In this document: positions 44,336-57,060 of the stretch, in pieces
Layout of the letters: every line of letters starts with the position of its first letter
Numbering within the stretch: position 1 is the stretch's first letter
DNA from: Tolypeutes matacus
Taxonomy: Eukaryota > Chordata > Mammalia > Cingulata > Chlamyphoridae
Direction of reading: 5' to 3'
DNA: 64,000 nt
Assembly: GCA_026826555.1 (NCBI GenBank)
Contig: JAKSZT010054396.1
Coordinates: 20,456,887-20,520,886 of the forward strand
Notes under the pieces: model-generated
The model's database searches: none
Told to the model about the DNA's origin: nothing
What the model saw: the letters and a program-made list of their open reading frames with translations, nothing else
Position numbers and translations under genes: made by a program

Positions 44336-44364
44336 GCCCTCAGGCTTACATACCTAGTTTGGTC

Positions 44365-44387
44365 TTTTTTTTTTTTTTTTTTTTTTT
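44365..44387. repeat. Poly-T tract
   Basis: About 23 consecutive Ts. Confidence 0.95.
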
Positions 44388-44396
44388 CATCTGACC

Positions 44397-44595
44397 CACT
44401 GTTTCACAAACTTTAGTAAGCATAAGAATCACCTGGACTGTTTGTTGAAGATGCCAATTCCTGGTTCCCTTCAGGATTGATATAGCAAGTCCAGAGTGGG
44501 GTCCAGGCACCTGTGTTTGTTTTGATTTTGTTTTTTTTTTAGCGGACATCCTGGCTGATTTGTATGCAAGCAGTACATAGACCACCCTCTAGGGA
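44397..44595 (+). mobile_element. MER5A-like hAT with T-rich insert
   Basis: CACTGTTTCACAAACTTTAG, CATAAGAATCACCTGG and CTGATTTGTATGCAAGCAG, with a TTTTTTTTTT interruption at about 44530, reconstruct a MER5A element. Confidence 0.8.
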
Positions 44596-45734
44596 AACCC
44601 GGGCCTATGTTTTAGGCAGGATTTGTACATGGGGACGATACCCTTGGACCCAAGAACCTGTTGAAACAGTGGGACACAACAGCGAGCTTACTTGCCACTT
44701 TCCAAAGGGAGCTATTTGGGCCAAGGCTGGTTGCGAGGCTTGGGGTGTGGGCTTCTGTTGGGATCCCAGCAAAACCCCAGTAGGATCAAGAGCAGCTGAT
44801 CTTCCCAGGGGGAGCACATGGCTCCGTCTCAACCCTCCAGAAATTCCACAGATCCCAAATTCTGCAGAGAATGGGTGAAATGGTCTTAACATTGTCAAAA
44901 GGCCACAATTTTAGGGTAGGATTTTTGTAACCAGAATGGCCAAATGCTGCAGTGACCGACAACTTTGTCCTCTTTGCGGCCTAACTGAAAGAGATCATTA
45001 AAAACTCACTTATCTGGTGATCTGGCTCTCAGCTGCAGGATGCCTTCTGCTACTGTGGCTCATAACAACAGCTTTGAAGTCCTGCACAAGTGTGAATTTA
45101 TTGTTTAGTAAAGACCAGATTCCTGAACAGGTCATAAATTACCTTGTTAGACACAGGCTTCTGGGGAAATGTAATGTGTTGCAATCCTTCAGTGGTTGAT
45201 TATCCTAACACATTGCTGGCAGAGCAAATAACTGGCACACGGACACCAAAACCCAACAGCTGCCAAACTCTAGAGAAGCTGTAGCTAGGCTAGGCTTTGA
45301 AATCCTAGTTAAACCTTTTTCCTAGTTGAGAAAGAGAAAGAGAAGGAAAGGGAAAGAGACAAAGACAGAAAGGGAGAATGTACTGCATTAAAAAAAAAAT
45401 TGGTTTCCCATTCCTGATCTTATTTAGAAGTCTGTCTCTGATTCCATTGAAATACAGCTAGTTGCCATACAATGGATTTGGGTGGCATTATTTTCCTGGG
45501 TTACACCTTTGCCTTTCCTGTGCGCACACCTTTCCAACCTGAACAGGTGACATTTCTGAAGCTCTAACTGGCATAATTAGCATTAGGGGCATTAGGTGGT
45601 GATACTTTCTAGACCTGATATGAAATATCAACCTCTGTTAGGAAGCTTATCATTTTCTCTTCAACAATAGCACTTCTGCTATTTTCAGCTAAATGAATTG
45701 ACTTGAATAAACTGAAAATACAAACTGAAAATAA
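44596..45734. other. No recognised feature
   Basis: Overlapping frames on both strands at 44564-44898 look fortuitous. A purine-rich AGAGAAAG run lies near 45325-45378. Confidence 0.45.
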
Positions 45735-46080
45735 AACCAGGTCAAAACCTGGACTGTAATCTTTCTTTTAGAATAATATTCAAAAATGTGATGAGAAAAG
45801 TAATCCATGCTTATTGCAGAGAATTTAGAAAACACAGAAAATAAAAAATGGAAAATAAAACCCCCATATGCCCATTATCTATTTACATTTTGGCTAAAAA
45901 ATGGGCCTATACTGGACATACTACTTTGTAACCTATGTTGGCACATGACTAAATAGCAGACATTTGCCCGTGTCATAAGAATTCATCTTCATCATCTTTT
46001 CCAATGCCTACAAAGTAGATATACTCCTAAATTTGTTGGCCAGAAGAAAGTGCTAGTATTTCTCAAGCACATTTTCATTA
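45735..46080. mobile_element. Old LINE 3'-end fragment (L1M-type)
   Basis: GAAAACACAGAAAATAAAAAATG, CCATTATCTATTTACATTTTGGC, GGACATACTACTTTGTAACC and CATTTGCCCGTGTCATAAG resemble a common degenerate LINE 3' segment. Subfamily unknown. Confidence 0.45.
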
Positions 46081-46124
46081 AAGATTGTAAAAAATAATTG
46101 CCTTTCTCTATCTGTGTGTCTACA

Positions 46125-46260
46125 GCAGCACTCATTCATTAAACCAGTGTATACTGAGTACCTACTATATGCCAGACACTGTTCAAGATGTCAGGGATAC
46201 AGCCCGAATAAAACAGACAAAATCCCTGCCCTCATGATACTCACATTTCTATATGGTAAT
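46125..46260 (-). mobile_element. L2 3' end, antisense
   Basis: CATTCATTAAACCAGTGTATACTGAG, CCTACTATATGCCAGACACTG and AAAATCCCTGCCCTCATG are antisense L2 landmarks. Confidence 0.75.
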
Positions 46261-46437
46261 GTAAGAGACAGCATACTTTTTTTGGTTTTTGTCTTGATAT
46301 TGGGTGAATTACCTTTTAAAACTGAAGACTATTGGTTATATACCCCAAACTCCCACCAGATTAAAGGCTGCTGATGTCACATAAACTTCTCAGGAACTAC
46401 TGTTACTATAGAATACTTTTAAAAAAATTATTCCATC

Positions 46438-46500
46438 TACAACAGGACCTGGCACACAGTACATGCTCAATAAATATTGGTGGAATGAATGATTGGTGAG
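46438..46500 (+). mobile_element. L2/MIR 3'-end fragment
   Basis: GGACCTGGCACACAGTACATGC then CTCAATAAATATTGGTGGAATGAATG, a typical 3' terminus. The 36 bases 46440-46475 recur identically at 47762-47797. Confidence 0.6.
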
Positions 46501-47619
46501 TAGGTGTGTCAAACCTAACTGAAGTTGGTTTGCTTATCAAAAGTTAGGATCTCTTCCTGGGATTCAGGAAGGGAAATAAAATCTAAATGCCTTGTAATGC
46601 ATCTCTCCTTGCACATTTGTACACATGAGAGGACAAATCAAATCAGATGGTCTTGTCAAGAACCCCCTCCAAGCCTGAGTTTTTTCCTTGTGGGCAGAGT
46701 GTTGCGCTTAAGTTCAAGAGACATTCATATCATGGTGCTGCAACATGCCTCTGGAAGGAAGGGGCCAGGCCAGCTCTATAGTCTTCAGACAGTCTTAGAT
46801 GAGGAAAGTGAACTGGTTAATTAATCTAGCAGCAAATGACACAGTTCTTTGCAGAGGATCGTGGGCTTTGGGGAATGCATTAAAGCATGTGCTGTCCCAG
46901 AGCAAGACTTTCTTGATATATGTGGTATTCAGAGACTCAGAAACTGGAAAAAGAAGAGCTCAGATCAAGTTCTTTTTGCCTATTTGATTTGTGTCTGATG
47001 CCTACATTCTGATAGATAATTAGCAGGTCATACAGAGTACCTGGAAGGCATTGAAATATTACAATTTATGGTAGCTGGCTCGAAATGGTAGATCATATGT
47101 TAAGAGTCATCCTAAAGTTAGATTGCCTGATCTCTGACACCTGCAAAAAAATGATAATAGAAAATATTTGAATTTGCTTGAAGGCAGGACCTAATAAATA
47201 CATGTGCATTGTGGGAACTGAAGGAGTAAATTGTTATTTTTGCTAAGGACTAGCAAACTCTTAGCAGAATGGGATGAGAGGGAGGGTGTGCTAAATTAGA
47301 GGGGGTGGAATAAAATATGTAAATGTCATTTAAAATGTTAAAGAAGAGGAGCTGCTTTTCATAGGTAGGGGCTTTGGGCCCTAGAAGGAATATAGAAGAG
47401 CCAGCTAGTGATTTGCTGTTCAAGTTTTCCTTCATGGAACAGAGGAGACCTAGCCAACGAGAGGGTCTCTTCATTGCAGGTCAGTTTTATCTAAGATCTC
47501 TTCATGACTTTCTGTGCAGCCTTGGGCAATAATAATCAACTGCTCTGTAAAAAGGAGGGAGTTATAGCTAGTGAGTCACAGAACTGGGATTCAGTCTCCG
47601 GGTTTGTGTTCACAACACT
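46501..47619. other. No recognised feature
   Basis: Unassigned sequence. Open frames of 99 and 62 codons near 46525-46987 match nothing I know. Confidence 0.45.
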
Positions 47620-47797
47620 TCACTCTACCTGGTGGTTAGATGGCAGGCCCTGGCATTAGAGTTCAATTCCTGGCTCTGCCGCTAAATAGCTCTGTTACTT
47701 GGGCAAGTTACTTACTTCTTGGTTTGACAAGGAAAACTTAAAGGAAAAATGTTCTCTTCTGCAACAGGACCTGGCACACAGTACATGCTCAATAAAT
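47620..47797 (+). mobile_element. MIR with internal deletion
   Basis: GTGGTTAGATGGCAGGCCC, AGAGTTCAATTCCTGGCTCTGC, CTAAATAGCTCTGTTACTTGG and GGGCAAGTTACTTACTTCTTGG, then the CTGGCACACAGTACATGCTC end. The middle is partly missing. Confidence 0.8.
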
Positions 47798-48019
47798 CAC
47801 AGGAAATCACAGATAATGATTAGGAAACCAGATTTTCTTCTGATCAAATGAGTTCTAGAAACTCTCTTTCAGTGTTTAAACTTGGGGAAAGCATATTGAT
47901 TGTGGGCCTCCTCCTGGTACCCTGCCATGTGACTGTTTCAGAGACATCTCAAATTCACCATGTCAAAAACATTCCCCATGTGCATCATAAATCCAGTTGG
48001 CAATCCCGGCCCCATCCCC

Positions 48020-48155
48020 ACTGTTTCCACATCCTGTTAGACTATAAGCTCCAGGAGGTGATAATTGAATTGACTTCATTCATTGTTAAACCCTCAGGGT
48101 CTCACATAGGGCCTGGCACAGAGTAGAAACTCAGTCAACGTTTACTTTATGAATG
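48020..48155 (+). mobile_element. L2 3' end
   Basis: TTAGACTATAAGCTCCAGGAGG, TAGGGCCTGGCACAGAGTAG and AAACTCAGTCAACGTTTAC are sense L2 3'-terminal landmarks. Confidence 0.75.
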
Positions 48156-50029
48156 AAAGACCATCTCATCCTTCTAGCTCTAGTTTCTTCTCTTTCCAGA
48201 GCCTCCATACAGTATCAGCAGAACAAAAACACTAACGTGGTATTTTACCTACTTGAATATCTTAAATGACTTTCCATTGCAGGAAGGAAAATATATGGAG
48301 AACCTCCTGATATGAACTCTGACAACCTAACCTTGTCTCCTGCCTTTTTTCTAGACCCTTCTCTGAATTCCAACCAGATAGAAACATCCCAATCTTCCCA
48401 GGCATGCCAAACTCTCACACCTTTATGCTTTCCCACACTCCTCTTTCAGGAGGGAGATATATCAGAAAGAAGCAAGAGGATACCTCCCTACCCCACCCCA
48501 CCAGTTCTGGTTAGCCTCAAAACCAGTGATAATGGCTGGGGGAGTTGGAGGACCCTAGGAGGAAGAGTGGACAGGGAGAAGGGGCCTGGCCTCTGCTCAA
48601 ATCTTAGTCTTCTGGCCTGTATGATCCCAGCTCAAAACATGAGCTCAAACCCATGGACCCTCTTCAGAATTTCTGTTATCAACTCTCTCCCTTCACAGAA
48701 TAATAGTAATAATAATAACAACAACAACAACACTTCCCCCTCTGTACCCAGGCTGTCTCCTTCCTTCTTCCCTCCTCCCTGTTCCACTCAAGAACTTTCT
48801 AGTTCACCAAACCCATTTGCTAGGCTCTCAGGAGGATAGTGTTCTGTTCTTTTTCCTCATGTAAAGAGGATGTCTCTGGTCACTGCATTTGTACCCAGTG
48901 TCATGCCAACATTGTGAGAACTTCATTTTGTCCCTGTCTCAAGATGGGGATCCTTCTCCTAAATTCTAAGAAGTGAAGTTTTGTGGATATGTGGGATACA
49001 GGAAACCTGAGCCCCCAAAGAAGTTCGATCATTAAGCAATAGGGTTAGTGGCAAAATTTCTTGGAGCTATTAGACACATCCATCTTCACAAAGAGTATAT
49101 TTTTCTCAGGTTCTGAGTAAATTGGTCCAGTCTGAATGTTCTTACCCTTGAAAGTTAATTTAAAATTTTGAGTTTCGCCATGTAGTTCATAACCCTTCCC
49201 TGGATAGGCCCTTCATCTCTCTTCTCCCTTGGGCCACTGGATGTCAGTGAGAAAAGTCTGATGAGGACTCCTCTTTTGATGATGTGAGTCCCTGTGGGTA
49301 TCTGGCAGGTAAAGAGGAGGTCATGGTAGCGGCGGCATCGCCGTTTAGATAACATTTCCTTTTGAAGGTGTGGAAGCCCCAACTCACCAGCCTGCCTTTG
49401 CTTGACAAATGATGAAGATAATGAAAGTGAAGGTGCAGAGCTGAACAGCCAAGGCAGTCTGGGCACGTCTCTCATCACCACCTGTTTGGGGAGTTCATGT
49501 TTGTTCCCGCCTTTGAAGGGCTGGCAGGCTGCATGAGCTGGGCCTGGGCCTCAAAACACCAGATCGTTGAGCACAGGGAGATTGGAAGACAGATGAAGGG
49601 AATGCCTTGAAACAATATTGCTTTCTCTAATTAGTACAGGCAGAGAGCCCCCCTGAGGAGCTGCAGGTTACCTCAGGACTACAAGGCTCAGGTATTTCTC
49701 AGAACCGACAGGGGCTGGAAACCTTTTCCCTTCACACAGACTGGTCTAAGAACCTTGAAAGAAAGAATCTGTTTTCTTTTGACATACGACACTTCTGGGT
49801 CTGCATGTGGTAGGTTAAGGATGGGGTGGAAGATTCTCTGAGACAGTCATTCCCACTGTTCTTTTGGTTCTGATATATTCTGTACACAGGAAAATGTGCA
49901 TTCCTGAGCCCTCCTGTTTCCTCCTATTGGGAGGTCCCGGGCTGCCCTGGGTGGGCCCCTTCTGAACATGCTCCTCCTAGAGTTTGTGCTTCTCCATATT
50001 CCCCTTTGCTTACTGTGGAGGAGAAATGG
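48156..50029. other. No gene; a microsatellite only
   Basis: A 175-codon open frame at 48312-48839 crosses the AAT/AAC microsatellite and translates it as poly-Asn. It has no recognisable domain. The remainder is unassigned. Confidence 0.45.
48700..48733. repeat. (AAT)n(AAC)n microsatellite
   Basis: AATAATAGTAATAATAATAAC then AACAAC units. Confidence 0.95.
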
Positions 50030-50150
50030 TAATAATGCTTACTATGAGCCAGGGCATTTATTATGCTCAGGACAGGAATTATTATTGCAATATTGCAAAG
50101 GAGAAAACTGAGGTCCACAGAGGCTACCTTCCAACACTTCCCAGCAAGTA
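50030..50150 (-). mobile_element. MIR fragment, antisense
   Basis: TAATAATGCTTACTATGAGCC, GGAGAAAACTGAGGTCCACAG and AGGCTACCTTCC match antisense MIR. Confidence 0.65.
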
Positions 50151-50329
50151 TCTAATAGCTCCAGGGTCTGCACGGAGGCCTCTCTGAATCTCAGCCACCA
50201 CACCATCCTGGCTCCTTTGAGAAAGGGATGGTTGACATGGGATATGTTGGTAAAAAGCAGCATCCTGAGATAAGCTTTGCTTTAAAAGGTAGAAACGGTG
50301 CACAGTTCATACAGTGGTTATTGTAAACC

Positions 50330-50480
50330 TCGGGACTTACGTGGGCATAAGACTCAGATGTGTCAGATACTAGGTTGTACTCTATTCCTCCTTGGCCACA
50401 AGAGCTCAAGAAAATCACCTGACCTTTCTGTGCTGATTTCCTCATCTGAAAAACGGAAAAAAACATACCTGTCCTTTCAA
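50330..50480 (+). mobile_element. MIR fragment
   Basis: AAGAAAATCACCTGACCTTTC, GTGCTGATTTCCTCATCTG and AAAACGGAAAAAAACATACC match the MIR 3' half. Confidence 0.6.
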
Positions 50481-50507
50481 ATTCACAGTATGGTTTTGAA
50501 GGAGCGT

Positions 50508-50917
50508 TGTAGACTATGTGGATGTGAACCCATTGTAAATAGGGTCTCTTAAAGAAGTTATTTTATGTTAAGCTGTGACTCAACTAAATGAGGTTTGGTC
50601 TTAATCCAGATTCCTGGAGTCCTTTATGAGCAGAAGAAATTCAGACAGTGAGAAAAGGCCACAGGTAGGAGCCAGAAGCTGGAAGTCAATGGAAACCAAA
50701 AGAGAAAGGAGAGGACATAGTCATGTGACAGGAAAGCCAAGGAACCCAAGGATCACTGGCCAGCCAGAACACGACTGATCCCGGGAGGAAACAAGCCTTC
50801 TAGCCAATTCCTTGATTTGGACTTCTGCCCTCTGACACGGTGGGCCAATAAATTCCTGTTGTTTAAGTCAAAACCACTTTGTGGTATTTGTGATAGCATC
50901 ATAGCAAAACTAAGACA
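50508..50917 (+). mobile_element. MaLR-type LTR, second copy
   Basis: Shares long blocks with 11898-12326: GTGAACCCATTGTAAA, TCCTTTATGAGCAGAAGAAAT, GGAAAGCCAAGGAACCCAAGG, GGGCCAATAAATTCCTGTTG and a TAAGACA end. Starts TGTAG. Relative to the first copy it lacks about 55 bases near the 5' end and has an insert of about 30 near 50800-50830. No target duplication is evident. No retroviral interior. Confidence 0.8.
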
Positions 50918-52064
50918 TGGGCTGAAAAGTACTTTATGAGTCTCAGGGCCCTCTGGATAAGACATTGTTTAAAAAAGAATAATTCTTTAAAAAGAATTAT
51001 GATTACAGGAGTACTTTAGGCATGTTTTGTTTTCTCACTGATATGTTTTTAGATATTTTAAACCTTCACAGATTCTCACCTTCAAAAATTCATGACAGTT
51101 AGATCTAGACTTCTTTATGCCTGAGTTATAATAAAATAAACAGACATTGATGCTCTGTATTTGTTGTGGAACAAATACACTTCCTTGAAAGTCTTTTCTT
51201 GGTGGGTATTCTTGGCTCAAATGCTTCCCAGTCTGGTTAGATAAAAAATTTAGTATGACCTTCTTTTTTGTTGTTATTGGCCAATATGTTTCATGCCTCA
51301 TTTGCCCTCAAATTCACATTTTTATTCATCAGAGTATTTGTTCTGCCTCTGTGTGTGTGTGTGTGTGTGTACGTGCACGCACATGAGCACTGCACACAGA
51401 AAACCTTTGCTCTTTAAACACTGGCCAGATAATAGGATATTTATTTTTTATTTTGCCAGGCAACAGGATTTCTACACATTGTTTTAAAACAAAAAGCAAA
51501 GGAAAAACAATTCAAATGAGTGGCCTCTGACATGCCTAAGATGGCAAGGGTCAGTTTTTACTCAGTGCAAACCTCTTAATTATACTCAGTCTGAATCAGG
51601 GCAACCATCTCTGACCTGGAGCTTCCTACCCCTTATCATGTATGCTGATGGGTGCCTTCCACTGGTGCCCATCCTTCATGTGAGTCAGTAATTCTATTCT
51701 GTCATGCCCTCCCAGCAGGCAGGACGGCTGGAGCGGGGCTGGTTTTCTTGCAATTAATGAACAGCAATAGCACATAATTAGGAAATTCTTAAGGAGGACT
51801 TCCCTTTTAGCAGGTGGCAATTTCATCTTCTCTCTACTTCCCACACCTACAGTCACATATTATGAGGATTGGGAATTTTATCATTTTTATTGGAAATCTT
51901 TTTCATAGACTTTATTGTTGAACTGTTATAAGCTATTTTTTTTTTTTTTTTAACCTCAGGAGTCGATGGCTAAATTAATCACATGGGTTTTGTTTATTTC
52001 TTTATTCCCCACTCCTATTCCCTTGCCAGCCTTCACAGGCAACCATTTCAATGTGGTTACTGCA

Positions 52065-52068
<4 letters not shown>
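50918..52068. other. No gene; (GT)n only
   Basis: Contains a (GT)n run at 51350-51370. The remainder is unassigned. Confidence 0.45.
51350..51370. repeat. Microsatellite (GT)n
   Basis: About ten GT units. Confidence 0.95.

Positions 52069-52144
<76 letters not shown>
52069..52144. repeat. Compound microsatellite (GT)n(GA)n
   Basis: About 19 GT units followed directly by about 19 GA units. This explains the low-complexity frames read on both strands. Confidence 0.98.
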
Positions 52145-52147
<3 letters not shown>

Positions 52148-52499
52148 TGTGTCCTTGTAAATGGCCATGAGCTTTCAATGTTGATTTTCCTCTGCACCAC
52201 CTCTCTTTCAAGAGCTTTCAGTTCACCTCGGATGTAGTTTTGTTCTACAGCAATTAAATTACACGTGTGTCTACTCAAGTCTGCCATTTTCACCTGGAAA
52301 TGTGGCCTGGGTGTTCAGAACGTCTGTCTTAATGAGTCTTTCTTTTAAACACAGCTCCTAAGACCTCACCCACCTGACATATGAATTTTAAGCTTTGAAA
52401 GGTACTTCCTGTGACTACCCATTTACTGAAGAAGGAACAGATGCCAAGATGCGATGGAACCAAGATCAAGGAGAAACCAAATAATAGTAGATGAGGCTG

Positions 52500-52712
52500 A
52501 AAACAAAGTCACCTAGGTCTAAAAATAGATCAGTCATGAGATGGTTTATATAAACCACTCAATGCCTCAGCTTCCTTACATGTAAATGGACTTATACTTT
52601 CATCATAGAGTTGACTTGTAGTTAAATGAAATAATGTATTGACAAGCACCAAGCACAGCTTCTGGCATATACAAGGTGTCCAACAGATGTTTGTTGAATC
52701 AGAACATCTTTC
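52500..52712 (+). mobile_element. MIR
   Basis: CTCAATGCCTCAGCTTCC, TAGTTAAATGAAATAATG, GCACCAAGCACAGCTTCTGGC and CCAACAGATGTTTGTTG follow sense MIR. Confidence 0.8.
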
Positions 52713-52932
52713 TTTGGAAGGATTCAAAGTTTCCTACTAAAATCGGGTATCAAGGAAGAGCCCCTTACTTGGGAGAACAGCAATAGACAGGTATGAATAC
52801 CTGTAAGGGGTTCATACGATGGAAGCAGTCATTTGCTCCCTAAGAGGAAAGTAGAGATGTAGGAAATAGCCATGGGCCTTTTCAGAGCCAGCTGACAGAC
52901 GTGGGTTGTACAGGAAGCAGAGGCAACATCTA

Positions 52933-52951
52933 CACACACACACACACACAC
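52933..52951. repeat. Microsatellite (CA)n
   Basis: About nine CA units. Confidence 0.95.
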
Positions 52952-54860
52952 ATTTTATTCATGTATTATCCCTCTAATTCTTCAACTGTGGAAATAATGA
53001 TTTCCTGAACTGGGAATTGGGAGCCTTGAATCTAAGACCCAGCTCTCGGCCTTGGTTTCCTCCCCAGTCAGAAAAGGGGGCCAATATTTCTCAGTGGAGC
53101 TGGACAATGGTTCGCTGCATGGGATGGGCCCAGGATTGTGAAACTACAGCACTCCCAGTGGCACAGCCAGCTGCTCGCCCATTCCAAGTGCCCCTTGCAT
53201 GAAGTGCCCAGATCTCCAAAGTCCTCTCCGGTGCTGGCTTTTGGAGAGTCTGTAGAGTTACTCCCCCAAAGTAGGTTAGAAAGCAGGGTCACATTGGTAG
53301 GAAAAATGGTCATTTCATTTCTTTACTTCTAAATGACCTTCATGAGAGAAGTCAGACTGATTGAAAGAAGATAAAGACTAGTGTAACAGTGACCAGGGCA
53401 AACTGCATTCTCTCTGAGTTCAATTTCATCCTTTGCATTTAAGCTAAAACCACCCATCTCACATGTTTCTTATTGGACTCAACCATGATGACATTCATTA
53501 AGATGCAAGCACAGTGCCTTCCTTTTACTCTGTGTTCAAAATTCATTTTAAAGGATGAGTGTCTCCGTGGTTTATTAGGAGCCCAATATGACAACATTTT
53601 GGATAATAGCACCTGTATCTATTTGTCAAGTTCTCAAATATACATACATACACATACATCCTACATATCACAGCACAATTCCTACATATTATACATCACA
53701 GAGAATGCTGGGTTCTCACATAACACTGAATGACATTGAAAATCACTATGGTCTCATCTCTCTGCCTCTGGCTATGGCCTTGCATAGATTGTGCTGAAGG
53801 TCTGCCATGCCCGATGATATCCCCAAATTTGTTAGGGTGGGCGAGAAGTTCCCTGTGTTTGCTCTGCAACGAGAAAAAAGAGTGGAATAAGGTAGGGAGA
53901 GTCTGTGAGGGAGGCGGTTTAAACTTTTGGTCTACCACCTCCCAGAAATCTTTCCTCTTTTCTCTGCTAAGGAGGACTCCCCTTTGAGCAAGTGGAGCAG
54001 GTGCATTTGGGTCAAGTGCGAAATAAAGTTGTTAAACGGAACAGGAAAGGGTCTTCGTCATTTTGAGTTTGTGTTGAAGTCTGTGATATTTACGTTCAGA
54101 TTTGGGCAAAGAGAAGGCCAGTCTCCTCAGCTGCTAATTGGGGTAGTGCTGGAGAGACAGTGAACAGCAGCCTTTGAGATTTAGAGAACTAGACCAAATG
54201 TTTTTAGCACATTAAAATCAGATTTTGGATTTATATTTATATATGTAAATATCTTCTTTGTTCATTCTAATTTTGTATTTATAGAGCTGTATTGTGTTCC
54301 AAACACAACCCCTGTGATTAGAAATATTTATTTAAAATTAAGAAATATTTATTTTCCTGTGAATTCATTTCCCCCCTGTTTTCAGATGCTTGTTTTTGCT
54401 TTGTCATGTAATAGAGTCAATGCTCTCGTGATGAGGAAGGCCCAGGAAGGTGACTTAGCCAAACAGCTCTTTCTCATGTGAGTAAGGCTGGGCCTTTCCT
54501 TACCACCACTTCCTGCTGGCGAGGGCTGGTATCTCCAGGTCTAGAGTTACCTTTCCCCTGCCCACTCCTTTATTTTACTTTGCCAAATGCAAGGAAGACA
54601 GTGATCAATAAAACTTCAAAATCCTCAGAAATCCCATCATGGGAAGGGGTGGGTCTCCTTCTACATCACCTCTTTTGATAAAGAATTTCAAGGAAGGCCC
54701 TTCTCCTGCTATGGGAGCATCTCAGTTTCCTGCTGATTTCAGGGGGTTGGATGGTGCTTGAGCCTCACTCATTAGGTCCCATCCCCAACAGTTTGGGTGA
54801 AATATCTACTGGGAAGATTTGGGGTGGCTTTCTAATCTCTTCTGACTCAATGCTTTGGAA
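52952..54860. other. No gene; unassigned
   Basis: A MIR-like patch occurs around 53010-53090 (GACCCAGCTCTCGGCCTTGG). Overlapping short frames on both strands at 53000-54160 have no recognisable products. Confidence 0.4.
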
Positions 54861-54882
54861 AACAAACAAACAAACAAAAACA
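54861..54882. repeat. (AAAC)n run
   Basis: Five AAAC/CAAA units. Confidence 0.9.
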
Positions 54883-55744
54883 TTTCTTTTCAGTTGAACG
54901 TTTATTTCCCTGCCAGATGATCATGTTTCTGCTTCTGGCTTTAAATCAGCAGGCCTTGATGTAAAATGTCCACAGAGTGTCTGAGGCTTGAGTGTGGACT
55001 GTGTCCTCATTGTGATTGCGGGGGAGGGTTCTTGTGGCCTCTCTGGGCCCTGGGCTCAGGGCTCCCTTTGCACTTCATCCTTTGGGGGAATGGTTAGGTA
55101 TGTCATTTAATCAATTTGGGCTGCTAGCCTAGGGATGTTAAAAAGTAGGTGTCGATCATGGGGGTAATTATTAAAGGACTGCATGCCCAGAATGATTTAT
55201 ACTCTAAGATCTAAGGCAAAATATTAATTCTCACATGTCAGATCTCCCTTTTCCCTCCTCCTGTCCCAAATGTGCTGACCATAATTAATCCACCTCCCAG
55301 CATCTCGTCTGCTATAAGGCATCTTACAGAGCCACCCATATAGCGTGCTCCATATACTAAATCCACACAAAGCTCCAGGGTCACCCTTCCCCAGCTCACA
55401 TTTTATAGTGCTCAGTCTGAAATGACCTTTAAAAAGCCAGATAATATTTTATTTACCTTTTTCCTCCCATTTACTGTTAAATGTTAATGAAGGTAAGAGA
55501 TTCAAATTCCTACTAATAAAACATTTTAATTGACTCAAGTGTAACCATAACTGTAAATTGGCTACTTTGTACAGACGACCTTAGCGCTTCCCTGCCCCCA
55601 ACTCTGCGGCCTGTGCCACTTTGGAAGTTGGCAGCAGACGCTCTCTTTGTTCTTCCCAGGCTTCGTGTGCAGCTCCCCCAGGCCTTCACTCTCCATGACA
55701 GGCAACCAGGAGTGCTGGGGATGCCAACTGTCCCCTTCACTCCT
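54883..55744. other. No recognised feature
   Basis: Unassigned. Confidence 0.45.
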
Positions 55745-55965
55745 CCCACAGCCATTCTCTATTGAAATCCTTCAGATTTAGGTCTTATTTTAAGCACCAT
55801 CTCCTCCAGGAAGCCATAATGTATCTCTACTTTTTGGACATTTTTCTTGTCCTCACACATTGTCCTCTATTATAGTAACTTCTGTGACTGTGTTATTTCC
55901 TTACTCAGATTAGAATCCCTATACATAGTTGATATTCAATAAATACCTGTTAAATTGAATTAACT
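55745..55965 (+). mobile_element. L2 3' end
   Basis: CTCCAGGAAGCCATAATGTA, TGTGTTATTTCCTTACTCAG and GTTGATATTCAATAAATACC are sense L2 landmarks. Confidence 0.75.
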
Positions 55966-56509
55966 GATTTGAATGAGAGGAGGAAAATAGATTTTACTGG
56001 CCTATGCCGTAATAATCCTTAGAGCATTCTTAAAAACATTAATTAAATGCTCTTTGGTGAGGCCACTCACCATTCACAATTTATAAGAACTTGCTATTTT
56101 AGAGTGTTTCAAAAAAGAAGAAAATGGCATAATCTGTACCTCTTTAGTGGGATGGGCCTCTGTGTGATATGAGGCAGAGAAAGATGGGGTGGCTAGAGAT
56201 GGCAGAGCCAGAGTTCTCTTTCTCTGGCTACGGCTCTGGGGTAGAAGACGCTGGCTTAGCTATTCCATGCTCAGTGGTGCTCCCACAGCTGTGCACCCCT
56301 CCATATGTTATCTGAGCTGTGGGTGGCTGGGTCTTACCATCCTTTCCCAATTCCTCAGAGCTGCTGGTTTCAGCCAGCTCCCAGGGACCAGCATCTATTG
56401 CCAGTGAGTCGGAGGCTGGAAGCCCAACTCTGGGCTCCTGATGGAAGAGGTGGTTTCAGCCAATGATTGTATCTGAAGAGTGGCAGAAGAGAAGAGAGGC
56501 AAAGACTCC
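55966..56509. other. No recognised feature
   Basis: Unassigned. Confidence 0.45.
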
Positions 56510-56712
56510 AGCCATTTAGTACCTATTTGATCTTAGGCGAGTTATTTCACCTCTCTGTGCCTGTATCCTCCTCTGTAAAATGGGGGGGTAATTGCAATAC
56601 TCACCACAAAGAGATATTTTGACAATGAAATGATTTAAGTGCAGAGGATTTAAGAGAAAAGCTCTTGGAATAGTGTCTGGCACACAGTAAATATTCAATA
56701 AATGTTAGATTT
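56510..56712 (+). mobile_element. MIR
   Basis: TTAGGCGAGTTATTTCACC, CTCTCTGTGCCTGTATCCTCC, TAAAATGGGGGGGTAATTGC and AATAGTGTCTGGCACACAG form a clear MIR. Confidence 0.9.
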
Positions 56713-56814
56713 TATTACTTTGCGTAGTCTAGAAGCATGTTAAAAAAGAAAAATAGGCGAAATACTGTTTCTCCTTTTTTATGAAAAGTGTTCTGAACTT
56801 TAGTAAAAAGGATT

Positions 56815-57060
56815 CCCTATTTACACTTAACCAGCTCCCTTCATCCTACTCACAATTGCTTCCTTGGAATTCTTCCACCCATGGCCCATTTCAAGACACA
56901 CACACACCCCCATCCAGAAAGGCTTCCCTGGCCTCCCACCTCATGCTCATTTCCCCAGCATTTTGACGTCTGTCAAGGGGTACTTCTGCTAGGCCTCCTA
57001 TTAATATTTACACCTGAATGTGGCCTGTACCTGCCTTGCAGTTTCTGGAAGTGTCTTTGG
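56815..57060 (+). mobile_element. L2 fragment, decayed
   Basis: CAGCTCCCTTCATCCTACTC, GGCTTCCCTGGCCTCCCACC and a CAGCATTTTGACGTCTG segment resemble the sense L2 'ccttccctgaccaccc' region. Confidence 0.5.

Noticed and set aside
48312..48839. 175-codon open frame
   Set aside because: It reads through an AAT/AAC microsatellite as poly-Asn and has no domain or splice support.
51956..52293. Several frames rich in Ser-Leu, Thr-His, Cys-Val or Arg-Glu
   Set aside because: Translation of the GT/GA microsatellite in different frames.
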